Positions 1-10,975 of a DNA stretch of 64,000 nt are shown here, piece after piece (within the stretch, counting starts at the first letter, position 1; the number at the start of each line of letters is the position of its first letter). The notes beneath the pieces were generated by a model. That model was not told the origin of the DNA and searched no databases. It saw only the letters and a program-made list of their open reading frames with translations. Both the position numbers and the translations under genes were made by a program. This stretch comes from Cephalotus follicularis (lineage: Eukaryota > Streptophyta > Magnoliopsida > Oxalidales > Cephalotaceae): positions 236,897 to 300,896 of the forward strand of contig BDDD01001637.1 of NCBI GenBank assembly GCA_001972305.1, given 5' to 3'.

Positions 1-373
1 ATGCATACTTCTCTACCTTTGGATACCTCCCCTCAACATCATTCAAGGCTTTTCTCACATAATATACTGGCCTTTAAATTTTATCCTCTTCCCTAACAAG
101 CACTGCACTCACTGCGCCTGATGTTGCTGCAAGGTACAAATACAAGTCTTCCCCATATCTTGGTTTTGATGTCAAAGGAGGTTAAGACATGTATTCCTTC
201 AGTTTCTCGAAGGCTGCATGACATTCTACCGACTAGGAAAATCCCTTAGGATCTCTTAAAACCTTGAAGAAAGGAAGGCATTTTTCCGCTGACTTGGAGA
301 CAAACCTGTTCAGGGCTACGATTTTTCCATTTAATATCTGTATTTCCTTGATAGTTTGAGGAGGCTTCAATCT
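1..373 (-). pseudogene. RT connection / RNase H start, Tat-like element
   Basis: This is the minus-strand continuation of the RT. After a stop near 374 the frame reads on through the connection region, and near 50-88 it has the words RPVYYVRKAL, which in Tat-type elements sit at the start of the RNase H domain (usually 'PIYYVSKAL'). At least three in-frame stops interrupt it. The rest of RNase H and all of integrase would lie left of the window. Remnant of a replication enzyme, not functional. Confidence 0.6.
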
Positions 374-930
374 CTAAATGTCCAAGATCTTCTCTGGGTT
401 GGCCTTTATTCCTCTACTAGAACCCATAAACAGGAGGAACTTACCAGAAGTTATCCCAAAAGTGCACTTGGATGGATTGAGGCACATTTTGTATTTTCTT
501 AATACCTCAAAAGTCTCCTCCCAGTCTTTGATATGAGGACTCCTCACTAGCGTCTTGATGATCATATTGTCAATATACACCTCCATATTCCTCCCGATCT
601 GAGGTGCAAAGATTTTATTGACCAACCGCTGGTAGGTCACGCCCGTATTTTTCAGTCCAAAGGGCATGACTTTGTAGCAATACATACCCCTGTCAGTGAT
701 GAATGTTGTTTTGTTCTCGTTGGGCTCATACATAGGGATTTGATTATATCCCGAGTAAGCATCCAAGAAACTCAACATTCTTTAGCATGAGGTTGTATCC
801 ACCAATTGATCAATCATCGGGAAGGGGAAGTGATCCTTTGGGAAAGTTTTGTTGAGGTCTGTAAAATCAATGCACATCCTCCACTTGCCATTAGCCTTTT
901 TTTACTAAGGCCGGGTTCGCTAGCCAGTCA
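374..930 (-). pseudogene. Reverse transcriptase fragment, Tat-like element
   Basis: A 134-residue open stretch (778 to 374) holds the RT palm: FLDAYSGYNQI near its start, VMPFGLKNTGVTYQRLVN in the middle, then EVYIDNMIIKT. The catalytic pair normally reads YxDD; here it is YIDN, so the second aspartate is lost. The fingers (CIDFTDLNK-like words) lie at 780-900 behind a stop. This would copy element RNA into DNA in cytoplasmic particles. The missing aspartate and the stops make it inactive. Confidence 0.8.
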
Positions 931-1452
931 AAATAATGCACTTCACTTATAAACCCCGCATGCAACAACTTATTGACTTCTTCTGCTATCACCTACTGTC
1001 GCTCAGGCTCGAAGTTTCTTTTCTTTTGTCTGGTCGGAGGCCTCATAGGATCTACGCTCAGTTTATGTATCATCACCTCTGGAGTGATCCCTGGAACTTC
1101 CTCCGCCGACCCGGCAAACACATCTCTATTATTTCTGAGGAACGTTATTAGTTCCTCTTTCTCCACCTCTCCATGTTGGGAGCCAACCTGGAACACTTTC
1201 TCGGCATTGCCCTGCTCCAAGGGCACTTGCACTATATCCTCAACAGGTTGTGGGCGCTTGGGTTCGACCTCTCCTCTGAGGTCCACATTTGCTATGGGAA
1301 GGGCCTTCTCTTTCCCATTGTCCATTATAGCAGTCTTGTAACACTGTCTCGCCGCCTGTTGGTCTCCTCGGACTTCTTCCACACCAAACCTTGTCGGGAA
1401 CTTCATCAATAAGTGCCTTGTCGACACTATTGCTTCCATCAAATTTAGACTT
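931..1452 (-). pseudogene. Protease-RT linker of Tat-like polyprotein
   Basis: A 149-residue open stretch (1442 to 993) contains the pre-RT spacer: an acidic stretch, the words FLRNNRDVFAGSAEEVPGI and then IHKLSVDP. In plant gypsy elements this precedes the first RT motif ('F.WS..DM.GI.P.V..H.L'). A frame change separates it from the protease stretch upstream and from the RT fingers downstream. It has no enzymatic role. Confidence 0.65.
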
Positions 1453-1454
1453 GG

Positions 1455-2099
1455 TCACCCAACTATTGCATTGTATGGGCTTGGTGTATCTACCACCGGG
1501 AATGTCATTTGCACCTGGGTTTGGCGTGGTGTCGTGCCTGTAACCACTGATAAGTTGATGGATCCCAGAGGATGGACCATCTCTCCTGCAAAGCCCACTA
1601 GAGGAGTTTTCACTTGACGTAACTGGTCGGCCGGTATCCTTAATTGATCAAAAGCATGCTTGTATAGGATATCGTCCGAGCTCCCGCTATCAATGAGGAT
1701 TCTCTTCATAGTGAATAAGTCCACTTGAAGAGTCACCACAACTGGATCATCATGAGGGAGACATACTCCCTCATAGTCTGCCTCAGAGAAGGATATTACC
1801 TCATCATCTCCACCTGACTTTAACCTTTTGCTATGCGGGTATTCTTGCACGGTAAAGGTTTGTCTAGCATAGGCTTTTCGAGCCCTGCTATGGTCGCCAC
1901 CAGATGCTACCCCTCCAGAGACGGTGTGGATCACACCCATGGGCTTTTCCTCCTCTTCCTGCTGCGGAGCTAGTTCATTGTGCTCCCTTATTTCTTGTGG
2001 AGCATTCTTGTCAACATACTTACGTAGATGACCCTTCTGAATCAAGTCCTCAATATGATTCTTTAAGTGTCGGCACTCTTGTATCGTGTCCGTGGTCAA
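1455..2099 (-). pseudogene. Aspartic protease region, Tat-like element
   Basis: This 214-residue open stretch begins with the gag C-terminus (CRHLKNHIEDLIQKGHLRKYV, the wording after the Tat zinc motif). It then has a charged linker and, about residues 130-140, ILIDSGSSDDILY. DSG is the retropepsin active site, which works as a dimer to cut the polyprotein. The active-site triplet is intact. The stretch is separated from gag by a frameshift near 2050-2100. Confidence 0.75.
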
Positions 2100-3641
2100 G
2101 ATGGTACCGGTAATATTTATCTGTGTTCCTTTTCTCAGCAGAGGACCTCAATGGTGACAGCCATTGGATAGGGACCTTGTCCTTCTCCACTGCCAGTATC
2201 GTTGTGTGTATCTCCAGGAGAGGGGAAAAGTTGTTGTAAGTTGGGATTGGTGCCCCCCTTTTTGGGGATTCCTCCTTCCTGGAAAGCTTGTGCCTTAGGT
2301 CATCTTTGGGTAGCACTGACCTATATTTTCTCTTCTCTTTCTTCCCCAGAGCACTTCCTGCTCACCTTTCTCCGCCTGATGGCCCAACCAAGAATTTTTT
2401 TGCTTCCTAGCGGCTATCGCCTCCTCGGTATTGACGTACTTCTGTGCTCTTCTCAGTTGGTCTGGCATGTCCAAAGCTGGCTTCTTCGTGAGGGATAAGG
2501 TGAAAGGTAAATTGTCCTTCAATCCACTGTTCAGAGTTGCCAGAGCGAACAACGGTTCCAAATCTTTCACTGTCAGAGACTCCTTGTTAAATCTAATGTG
2601 GTAGTGTCTTAGGGACTCATCCTTCCCCTGCACCACGTTGATCAAATGACTTGAATTCCTCCTTTGCGTGGTGCCGTTGAGGAATTCGGTAACGAACTGT
2701 TCCGTAAACTGTTCCAAATTCGCCATCGAATCCACTGGAAGAGTTGAATACCATGACTGGGCTTCTCATGTCAATTTTGCCAGGTATCCTCTACAAAAGA
2801 ACCGCGTTCGAGGCTTGGTGCACTAGCATGACTTGTGTGTAGTAGAGCACGTGCTGGATTGGTTTCGTGCACCCATAATACTCCTTGAGACTCAGGAATC
2901 GAAATCCCTTGGGATACGTTCCCTCTTTATCTCGGGTGTGAAAGGAGTGGAGTTGATATTTCGTACCTTGGATAAGTACCCTTTCTCCTGCTCAGCTTAG
3001 CGGATCCTTCTCTCCATCTCTGCAAGCCTTCTGTTCATGGCTTGCTCTATATCCTCAATGTTCCTAGTCTTTCTAGAAACTTTGGATGTGCCCATTGCTA
3101 CTCGAACCGACCGGTCTGACCTGCACCTATGCAATGTTTCAATTCTACGTGAAGCATAGGAGCGTGCTCGGGTCTCCTTGGCATTCCTTGGGCGATCCAC
3201 TGCCATTGGTTCCTGCTCGGGATATTCTGGCTGACGGTTTTTGCTGTGATCCCTGGAAGTTGAGGACTCTGCCCTCAGAGATGTATTAATCTATGGTCTC
3301 CTCCTCAGAGGTGTATCAACCTCTGACCGCCTTGGGGGGCGCATGACCCTCCTCGGTGGGTTTCGCCTTGCCCCTTGGAGCTGTTGAATCTCCAGGGCTG
3401 GTCTGCTTGGACCAGATTGTTCTCAAATGATTGGTCAGCTCAGTCCGACCTGATTCTGGTTGGCTAGGTTGGTTGCCAATAAGGTGGTAAAACACCCCAT
3501 TTCCTGGAGCAGCTGATTGAATTGCTCCCCAATAATGGGAGCTTGCTTGGGAACGATGACCTGATCAGCAGCAAGGGGTTGATTTCCAATGGGAGCATGG
3601 CTACCATCGGCCGCAGAATTGTTGTTTCTTCTTGGAGGCAT
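2050..3641 (-). pseudogene. Gag, frameshifted, Tat-like element
   Basis: Gag is the structural particle protein. It is spread over several frames: a start at 3641 (MPPRRNNNSAADG) just after the primer-binding site; an arginine-rich part at 3206-2997; the retrotransposon-gag core at 2735-2295 (FVTEFLNGT, LINVVQGKDESLRHYHIRFN, ALATLNSGLKDNLPF); and a zinc-like end near 2100 (KYYRYHLDHGHDT) whose first cysteine has become tyrosine. At least three frameshifts. Start chosen as the first ATG after the primer-binding site. Confidence 0.75.
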
Positions 3642-3662
3642 GGTTTCGAATAGCTTTTTGCT

Positions 3663-3685
3663 TCACTTCCCACAGACGACGCCAA
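3663..3685 (-). other. Primer-binding site of Tat-like element
   Basis: The minus strand reads TTGGCGTCGTCTGTGGGAAG directly inside the LTR. Tat-type elements usually have TTGGCGCCGTCTGTGGGAA here, so one base differs (GCGTC for GCGCC). A tRNA 3' end anneals here to prime minus-strand DNA synthesis. I did not identify the tRNA. Confidence 0.7.
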
Positions 3686-3686
3686 C

Positions 3687-4185
3687 TGTTGATACAAGAA
3701 TCAACTCATCAACAGTCCCTTATGTGGAAGGGTTTGATTTGTAGAAGAAACGCTGTATATACTCCGAGAGATAGTGTTTTGGTGGTGTTTGATTGTCCTC
3801 CCTGCACAAAGAAAGCAAACTATACGAAGGTCCAGGAGGTTTCTCTCTCGGGGACTCTCCAATGCTTAAGTCAGAAAAGGCAGAGAAGGCAATATAAATG
3901 TTCTTTAGTATATGAAAATGGCAGACCTGTGTAATGTGTTCAATTGTAGTATTTATAGAACCTGAATGTAACTGTCTTGCTTGACTTACGGGGATGATTA
4001 TTGTACCCCTAGGAAATACCGAGTATCTCGCCATTTCCCTGTTTTTTTGCCAGAGCGTTATGTTGTGCGTTATCTTTTTAGATTGTAAACACTCAACCAC
4101 GTGTCTATAGCTCTGGATGACATTTTTATTGTTTTCCCGAGGACACGCGGTAGTATTTTTTTAGTAGGATTTTTCCCATATCAAC
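3687..4185 (-). repeat. 5' LTR of Tat-like element, about 500 bp
   Basis: The plus strand begins TGTTGATACAAG and ends CCCATATCAAC, giving inverted ends TGTTGATA / TATCAAC(A); the last base is T where A is expected. It lies directly beside the primer-binding site. The partner LTR is outside the window. No gene inside. Confidence 0.75.
3951..3957 (-). promoter_or_regulatory. TATA box of the Tat-like LTR
   Basis: The minus strand reads CTATAAATAC about 260 bp before the primer-binding site, as expected for an LTR promoter. Confidence 0.45.
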
Positions 4186-5275
4186 TTTAAAAGAAGAAAT
4201 CAAATATAAAAGTATAAAAAAAAGCTACAAGATAAAAATCTACAAGAAAAAATTTAGAATTTTAAATTAATTTTTACCTAAATAAAAATGTGCAGAAATT
4301 CCAAATGCTTTTAGGGAAAGAAAGAAATATATAGTCAATTTACCTTATGAACCAAAATTTGATGAGAAAAACATACCAACCAGATCTAGAGCTATATAAA
4401 TGGATGAAGAATTAACGAATCATTGTAAAAAGAAATATAAGATTTAATTAATAAGACCAAGCTACTCCCTATGGAGCTATTCAGCTTTCTATGTAACTAT
4501 AAATACAGAAATAGGAAAAAGAGTACTAAGGTTAGTAATAAATTATAAACTATTGAATACAACATTAAGATAGATTAGATATCCAGTTCCAAATAAAAAA
4601 GATTTATTAGTAAGATTATATAATGCAATAATATTTTCTAAATTTGATATGAAATCTGGATACTGACAAATCCAAATTGCAGAAAAGGATAAATACAAAA
4701 CATGATCTAATGTTCCATTTGGACATTACGAATGGAATGTTATGCCTTTTGAATTAAAGAATTCACCATAAGAATTTGAAAACATAATGAACGATATTTT
4801 TAACCCTTATAGTAATTTTACAATAGTATATATCGATGATGTTTTAATATTTTCTAAATCTATTGAACAAGATGGGAAACATTTAAATTTATTTCTTAAA
4901 AATTACTAAAGAAGCAGGATTAGTTATTTCTGCTAAGAAAATGGAATTATTCCGAACAAAAATAAGATTTTTAAGACATATTATTTATCAAGGAACTATT
5001 CAACAAATAGAAAGATCAATAAGTTTTTCCGATAACTTTCCTGATGAAATAAAAAATAAAAATCAATTACAAAGATTTTTAAGAAATTTAAATTATGTAG
5101 CATAATTTTATAAAGATTTAGCTAAAGATTCTAAACATTTATTTGATAGATTAAAAAAGAATCTATCTAAATGGTCCGAAATTCAAACAGAAGATGTAAG
5201 AAAAATAAAAAGAAAAGTAAAAGAATAGAAATATCAAACCCAAAAGCTTTTAAGATAGTAGAAACGGATGCTAGT
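4186..5275 (+). pseudogene. Endogenous pararetrovirus (Caulimoviridae) RT fossil
   Basis: The plus strand, AT-rich and unlike its neighbours, encodes a broken reverse transcriptase of the plant pararetrovirus type. Visible words are FSKFDMKSGY near 4640-4663, PFGHYEWNVMPF near 4710-4750, YIDDVLIFS starting at 4829 (catalytic YIDD intact), and the start of RNase H (ETDAS) near 5260, where the next element cuts in. In-frame stops lie at 4664-4666 and 4703-4705, with a frameshift near 4900-4910. No LTR flanks it, which fits a caulimovirid insertion rather than a retrotransposon. Movement protein, coat protein and most of RNase H are absent. The genus is not assigned. Confidence 0.8.
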
Positions 5276-5551
5276 TGTGAAGCCCCGCGCCTGGAGGGCC
5301 GGTTGCGTTGCGTTAGGTATAAATAATATACAGTAGACATGCTTAGATACCATATTAAATTGCAGGATAAATTAAAACTTGTACTACAAGAATGTAATAC
5401 AATCTCTTCAATACTTATTACAATTCAAAATTATTTCAATACAGTACATGTCTTATCCAAATCCAAATACAAATACATGCTATAACAGAAAGCATCAAAA
5501 GATAAAATAGATCATACGGTCTTCAAGTCGGTGTGCATTGGTCAACTCCAT
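5276..5551 (-). repeat. LTR end fragment at the left edge of copy A
   Basis: It begins TGTGAAGCCCCGCGCCTGG, the same type of end as element J's LTR at 52093 (TGTAACACCCCGCGCCTGG). After about 270 bp it runs straight into RT sequence of copy A. It does not match the start of the long repeats at 8167 and 18963, so it may belong to another chromovirus family. A 20-odd bp piece near 5435-5457 recurs at 10951-10973. Confidence 0.5.
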
Positions 5552-6050
5552 GAATTATGAACACCACCACAAAGGTGTCAAGATAAGGCTGGAACACTCG
5601 ATTCATTAACTCCATGAAAGCTGCTGGAGCATTGGTCAGATTAAACAGCATAATTGAGAACTCAAAATGGCCATAACGGGATCTAAAAGCTGTCTTAGGA
5701 ATATCCTGCTCCCTTATCCTCAACTGGTGATAACCAGAACGAAGATCAATCTTCAAAAACACACTGGCGTCCTTCAGCTGGTCAAAAAAGTCATCAATCC
5801 GAGGCAATGGATACTTGTTTCTCACAGTGACCTTGTTGAGCTGCCTTTAGTCGATGCACAACCGCAAAGCACCGCCCTTCTTCTTCACAAACAACACTGG
5901 AGCACCCCAAGGGGAACTACTGGGTCTAACGAACCCTTTCTCTAACAGTTCCTCTAACTGCACCTTCAACTCCTTCAGCTCTATCAGTGCAACCGATGCG
6001 AAGCAAGGGATACTGACAATGCACCAGGGATCAACTGAATGATAAAATTT
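5552..6050 (-). pseudogene. RT N-terminal half, chromovirus copy A
   Basis: The minus strand from 5825 reads [33 protein letters not shown], the fingers and palm start of gypsy RT, then [17 protein letters not shown]. It breaks just before the catalytic FIDD seen in copy B at the same place. The upstream part (5826-6050) holds the [14 protein letters not shown] linker with a stop replacing the residue before QLNKV. CGA (Arg) at 5598-5600 is kept here but is TGA in copy B. Confidence 0.75.
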
Positions 6051-6660
6051 GTTGCTCTAACATGCGGCAACCCCGGTAACTCGTCTGAAAAAACATCCAA
6101 GAAATCGCAGACTACTGGGATACCTTCGCCTCTTGCTCAGACACCCTTGTGTCAACCACATGAGCCAAGAAACCCTGTCCGCCTTTCTGCAAGATCCTCC
6201 TTGCGGACATAGCCGAGATCATCTTTATCGGCACCACATGTTGTTCACATGCGAACTCCATAAAAGATCCATCAGACAAAAGGAAAGAAACAACTCTCCG
6301 AGAACAATCCACCACTACCTTGTGATCTGCGAGCCAATCCATACCCAGGATGGCATCAAAATCCTTGATGGGGAAAGGAATAAGGTCGGCTGGGAAGCTC
6401 TGCTCACCAATCAAGACATCACAAGCCTTAAGCATCTGACCTACCCGATAGGTCTGCCCCGTTGGAACTGAGACCACCACCTCCACTTCAAACGGACACA
6501 ACTCCTTATCCGTATGAATGCAAAATGCATGAGCAATAAAAGACAAAGTGGCTCTGGTATCAAAGAAAACTATGGCATCTCTGCCAAGGATAACAACCAT
6601 ACCTATAGCCACATCTGGAGCTGCAAGAGCATCATCTCTGTTCATGGCGTAAACTCTCGC
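6051..6660 (-). pseudogene. Aspartic protease, chromovirus copy A
   Basis: A 177-residue open stretch (6645 to 6112) matches the protease of copy B over its whole length: MNRDDALAAPDVAIG at the start, the active site near residue 30, ILGMDWLADHKVVVDCS near residue 95. The active site reads FFDTRATLSFI where copy B has FFDTGATLSFI, so the invariant glycine is arginine. That should inactivate it even where the frame is open. Confidence 0.75.
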
Positions 6661-7850
6661 GTTTGAAACAGGTCTACCTGGCGGTCTGCTGGTACCCGCT
6701 CTGGAGGTAACTGCTTACGAAGATGTTGATCCTGTCCTTGGTCCTGTCGATTGCTGTCCCGGTTGTCCTGATCCTCTGCCTGCTGGTTGCCTAGAAGGAG
6801 CAACTGGTCCAAGCGCTGTTGACAACTGCTGATCTTGAGGACAATTCCTCACAAAGTTTCCAGGTTGACCCCACAGGAAACATCCTCGGGACTCAGACTT
6901 GCAATTCCCAAAATGGAACTGCCCACACCGCTGACATCTCGGAGGTTGCGAGGAAGCTTATGCGCCCTGCTGCGCACCACTGGTTGTTGGATAGAACGTA
7001 GGCTGTGCGGAAAACATTCCTTGACCATCCGACCTGTTCTGCGAATGGTATCCTCTGCCACCAGACCTTCCAGAGGATCTATTCCTCCGCCTCCCATGAC
7101 TCTTGGAAGCACTTTCACCTTGCTCGGCCTGAGAAGCAGCTCTCTTCTGGCCTCTGTCTTACCTAGCCCTCTGGTCCGCAAGACTCTGCTCGACACGCTT
7201 GGCGGCCACCGCCAAGTCGCCGAAGACTGTCGACGTGATGAGAGCAGCTGAATGCCTCACCTCAGGTCTAAAACCTTCCAAGAACTTTTGACATCACTCT
7301 TCCTGGTCTGCAACAAGCACGAAAGAAAAATGAGATAACTCCATGAAACGATACTCGTACTCCGCCACTGACATGTTGCCTTGATGTAGAAGGAGGAACT
7401 CTCTCCTCTTCTCCTGCATATATGTTGGAAAATAAAAATACTACCGGAATTCCCGTCGAAAGAGATCCCAAGAGATCGCTGCTACGTCGGCATGCCTCGC
7501 CTTGAGAGCATCCCACCAACGACGAGCATTCCTCTGCATAAAGAAAGACGCAAGCCAGACGCGCGAATAGTTCGTGATTCCGATCTATTCAAAGTTCTCC
7601 TAAACTCAACTCAACTCAACCATGTCTCTGTATCTGTCGGGTCGACCGTTCCTTCAAAGGCTGTAGCACCCAAACGCTATATACGCTCTATCGGTAAGGT
7701 CTGAGGCTTGACAACTCCCAATGCTTGAGCCATCAACAGAAAAGTCTGCATCATATCCGACTGACTGTCCGTACCAGGTGGAGGAGGAACAAACACAGCA
7801 GACTGTGCTGCCGGAGCATCAGCTGCCAACGTCGGCTAAGCTTCTTGCCC
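6661..7850 (-). pseudogene. Gag, chromovirus copy A, decayed
   Basis: Comparison with copy B shows the gag N-terminus near 7700-7800 (VPPPP...FEGTVDP-type words), the core at 7250-7650, and a proline/glutamine-rich tail with zinc knuckles at 6850-6960. The first knuckle reads CQRCGQFHFGNC; the second begins CFLWG where copy B has CFLCG, so a zinc ligand is lost. Several frameshifts and stops. Gag would package the RNA; this copy cannot. Confidence 0.65.
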
Positions 7851-8152
7851 TTCCACCCCGGGCTCGGCATGAACTTCAGGCTCTACGCGAGGTGGAAAGA
7901 CCACTCTACCTCTATCTCAGCCACGTCTTCAAGCAAAACCACGTCCGTTGGATTGACCACGAGGAACTACCATCCTTCACATGCAAGGTTAGGGGATTAC
8001 TAAGCAATATACTCTATATGAGATGCCTGCAATGCGCAACCCAAGAAACCCAAGAATACCAAAGAAACACCCTATTCCCAGAATTCTTGCAAACAACCAA
8101 ACCATCATCTAAGCTTGGGCTTCATCCCACCTCTTACACACCGCTAAACCGT

Positions 8153-8166
8153 GTTCTCTGATACCA
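8153..8166 (-). other. Primer-binding site (initiator Met tRNA type), copy A
   Basis: The minus strand reads TGGTATCAGAGAAC, the common plant LTR site matching the 3' end of initiator methionine tRNA. About 300 bp of leader and gag start separate it from the first clear gag words. Confidence 0.8.
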
Positions 8167-8572
8167 AGCTAATAGGACTTGTTCCCATTCGGCCAGGAAG
8201 AGGAGCCCTGCCGGGGATGGCACACCTGCCAACAACCCTCCAAACCCTAAACTACCTGACCTTGCCAAACAAAAAGACGCGCGGGGGTCAATTACGCAAA
8301 AGCCAGACCAGAAAGTCAAGGCGGGGTACGCGCAACACCACACGGGGCGCAAGGAAAAAGGGCAGAGGTCTTAAAGGAAACTACCGAGGAACCTAAACTC
8401 CCTGTTTCACTTAGGTCTGAGGAAACCCCACACGTGATCAGGAAAGACACCAAGGTCGGCAAAAGCCCGAGGAACCAAACACTATGTTCCTCAACTTGGT
8501 AAACCAAACCCAAAAGTGCTTGGCATCAACGCGAGCTATATGTCCGCGGAACCCAAGTACTCTAAAATATTC

Positions 8573-8670
8573 GAGGACTCGCCAAAGCCTGGGGACACAC
8601 CAAAGTCCAGGGACCCACCAAGTCCAAAGACACACAAAAGTCTGAGGACCCACCAACGTCTGAGGACTCA
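8573..8670. repeat. Degenerate 17-18 bp tandem words in LTR-like repeat 1
   Basis: About five imperfect units of the form GAGGACCCACCAARGTCY follow each other. The same array is in the second long repeat at 19370-19450. CCGAGG words are scattered through the rest of both repeats. Confidence 0.6.
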
Positions 8671-10134
8671 CATGGCAACCAGGTTCCAAGCACCACTCCC
8701 ATCAGAGGACTGCCAACTAGCCTAATGGACTAACATCTACCTCCCTAGGACTCGAAACATGCTCGGACAATGACCGAGATGGTTTGACTTCCTGTCGAGG
8801 AAGCCTTTCACACACCAAGGTCTATCCTATGGTCGAGCCAACGCCCGACCACTATCCTCAGTATCAACACTCATTCTTACCTCAGCTCAGGAGCTCAGAA
8901 CTAAGGTCTACACCAACTAGAGCCTTAACAACACCAAGAAAACATAAGCTGAGAAGAAGGGTATATCATTCCATAAATCATAAAAAGAACATACACCAAC
9001 ATCCATACAGAGATTTACATAAATGTTTACAAAAAAATACAAATCAACCAAAACATGTATGTCCCCAATGCATGAAGGAAGAACTAGCCAAGAAGGCCAG
9101 TGATAGTGCCTACTCCACGGTCTACCTCACAAAAAGCGTCCTTTGAGTTGTCCGACGAGGGAAAACTTCACATGTTTCCTCAGCTGCAAAACAACCTGGC
9201 AGGGCGTTAGTCCAAAGACTAGTGAGAAGGGAAAAGAAAGCATTCCTTAAGCGCCCGACGAACACTGGACATTGAACAAACGGCTATGCCCAACCGGCCA
9301 ACAAATAACCACGGCTCAAACACCCGAGGATAATCAATAAGAAATCAAACAGACTGCTTGAAGTATAATATAGAAAAAGATATAGATAATCATTAATGCA
9401 AGGGAACAAGAATAAGAGAGATAAAATAAGGCAAATGTCCAACCCAACATCCCGAGGACCCAATAAAAAGGATCTTAGACTTCAAGGATCAATAGATCAG
9501 AGGAACACCGTTCCTGTCACATTACTAAAACCACCTCGGCCATATCCATACATCTGATGGACCCGAATTTCACGGCAGTAATCTCACACAGTCCACCAAA
9601 AACTGGAGATAAAGATCATATGCTTAAAGGAAGTGCATCATTTGTCATATACCGGTACAGAGAGCCACATGTCTTGGTGTTCCTTTTGAGGTGGTGACTG
9701 ATCAGTGTCGAACCTAGCCCCTGAGAGACAGAGAATGTCGTGAACATTGACTGAGGGGCCAGCGAATCACCACTCAGGCACCACCCTCGTCGGCAAATCG
9801 CATATAAGAAATTCGACTGAGAGGTCAGCGAATCACCGCACGAGCCATCCATCATCGGGAATCTCATAGCAGAGCATCCTACAAGGCATGTTGGGAAGAG
9901 GAGCGGATCCTCGGCTGCACTCACACCCACATCCCATCATAGACAATGGAAATGTGCAGATCCAGGTAGAGGAACCTAGGGACAGTCACACTTACAGCGC
10001 ATCATAGACCAATGCCACTGTAGTTATGGGAAGGGAATCCTCGCTTGCTCACCCTCACCAAGTCCTGCTCAGTCACAACAGTTTCCAGTACCTAGCATCC
10101 ATAACTAGCAACACATGGTATCAAAAGAGTTATG

Positions 10135-10135
<1 letters not shown>

Positions 10136-10167
<32 letters not shown>

Positions 10168-10169
10168 CA
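10136..10169. repeat. (CA)n(TA)n microsatellite
   Basis: A run of ACACACACAC followed by about eleven TA units. The matching place in the second long repeat (20931-20954) has more CA and fewer TA units, so it has changed length since the copies split. Confidence 0.9.
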
Positions 10170-10975
10170 GGATAAAACAAAGGGGAGAACATCACCCCGA
10201 ACACCGAGCATACCAGCTCAGAAATCAATATCAATTGGAATATGTCAAAACAAGAAAGAAACAACTCCAAGAAAGACACACCATGGAAATGAAATCTAGG
10301 ACACAAAATAAGCTTCAGACTCTCAGCTGTTCAAGATAAAATAAAGGAATGTCCCACTCACCACTTAACCGCTCTCCCCCGCACCGCTTCCTATAGCTTT
10401 GGATCGACGCTCGACTCCTCGACTACAAGAACAACAAACAAACAAACACAGACTTAGCGCAGTCTGTAACTAAAACAGAGCAAAACATTCATGAAATCTA
10501 CATGCATGATCGCCACCTCGAACAGTCATCCTGACCATCCTCATAACTCAATCCTTCACCACGGATCACCCCACAATCACCATCGTCATCTCTGACTCCA
10601 CCACGAACGGGAGGTTTAGCACGCACATTGCCAAACTAACAGAGGAAAGAAGACGAAGAAAAAATAGCTCACCTCGACGAACCCAAGGTCCAAGATCTTC
10701 AACGCAAAACTCGCCTTGGCCAAAGGAAATTTCAGAAGAAGAAGAAGAAGCACTGAGAACTCACACGTCTCTTAACTAACGCTCTTCTAGGACAAAACCA
10801 CTGCTACAATGGCTCCTTCGCCTACTTATACTATCTTAATGTGAAATGGCTGTGTGCTTGACAAGATGGGACATTGAATTCCCTTACACACGCCACCAAC
10901 CCACATTTGCACACTACCCCAAACGCCATCCCGCCAAAACAGCCAAGGGGATTCAATACAGTACATGTCTTATCG

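Larger units (their letters stand above)
1..4185 (-). mobile_element. Tat-like Ty3/gypsy retrotransposon, 3' part outside window
   Basis: Read on the minus strand, the order is 5' LTR (4185 to 3687), primer-binding site, gag, protease, RT and start of RNase H, ending at the window edge. The RT wording (FLDAYSGYNQI, YCYKVMPFGLKN) and the 'HRDHGHDT'-like gag end are typical of the Tat/Retand branch of plant gypsy elements. The coding region is broken by several frameshifts and stops, so it is a dead copy. Its 5' LTR abuts a pararetrovirus fossil. Lineage is inferred from motif wording, not from a tree. Confidence 0.85.
5276..8166 (-). mobile_element. Chromovirus copy A, internally deleted
   Basis: On the minus strand this holds primer-binding site, gag, protease and the first part of RT, then jumps at about 5552 into LTR-end sequence. 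The second half of RT, RNase H, integrase and chromodomain are missing. Copy B (10976-18962) is the same family with those parts kept, so the deletion can be placed by comparing them. A deletion derivative needing enzymes from elsewhere, now also broken by stops. Confidence 0.75.
8167..10947 (-). repeat. Long LTR-like repeat, copy 1 (about 2.8 kb)
   Basis: This matches 18963-21730 along its length, with small indels. It sits just outside copy A's primer-binding site, as a 5' LTR should, and also at the 3' end of copy B, so it serves as a shared LTR. The right end is cut: copy 2 continues about 130 bp further to GGGTCGTCACA, while this one breaks after AACAGCCAA. The boundary at the primer-binding site is not canonical TG. 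A TATA-like AGTATAAG lies near 10815-10830 on the minus strand. No coding sequence. Confidence 0.7.

Noticed and set aside
973..1341. 122-codon plus-strand frame
   Set aside because: Shadow of the protease-RT linker on the opposite strand.
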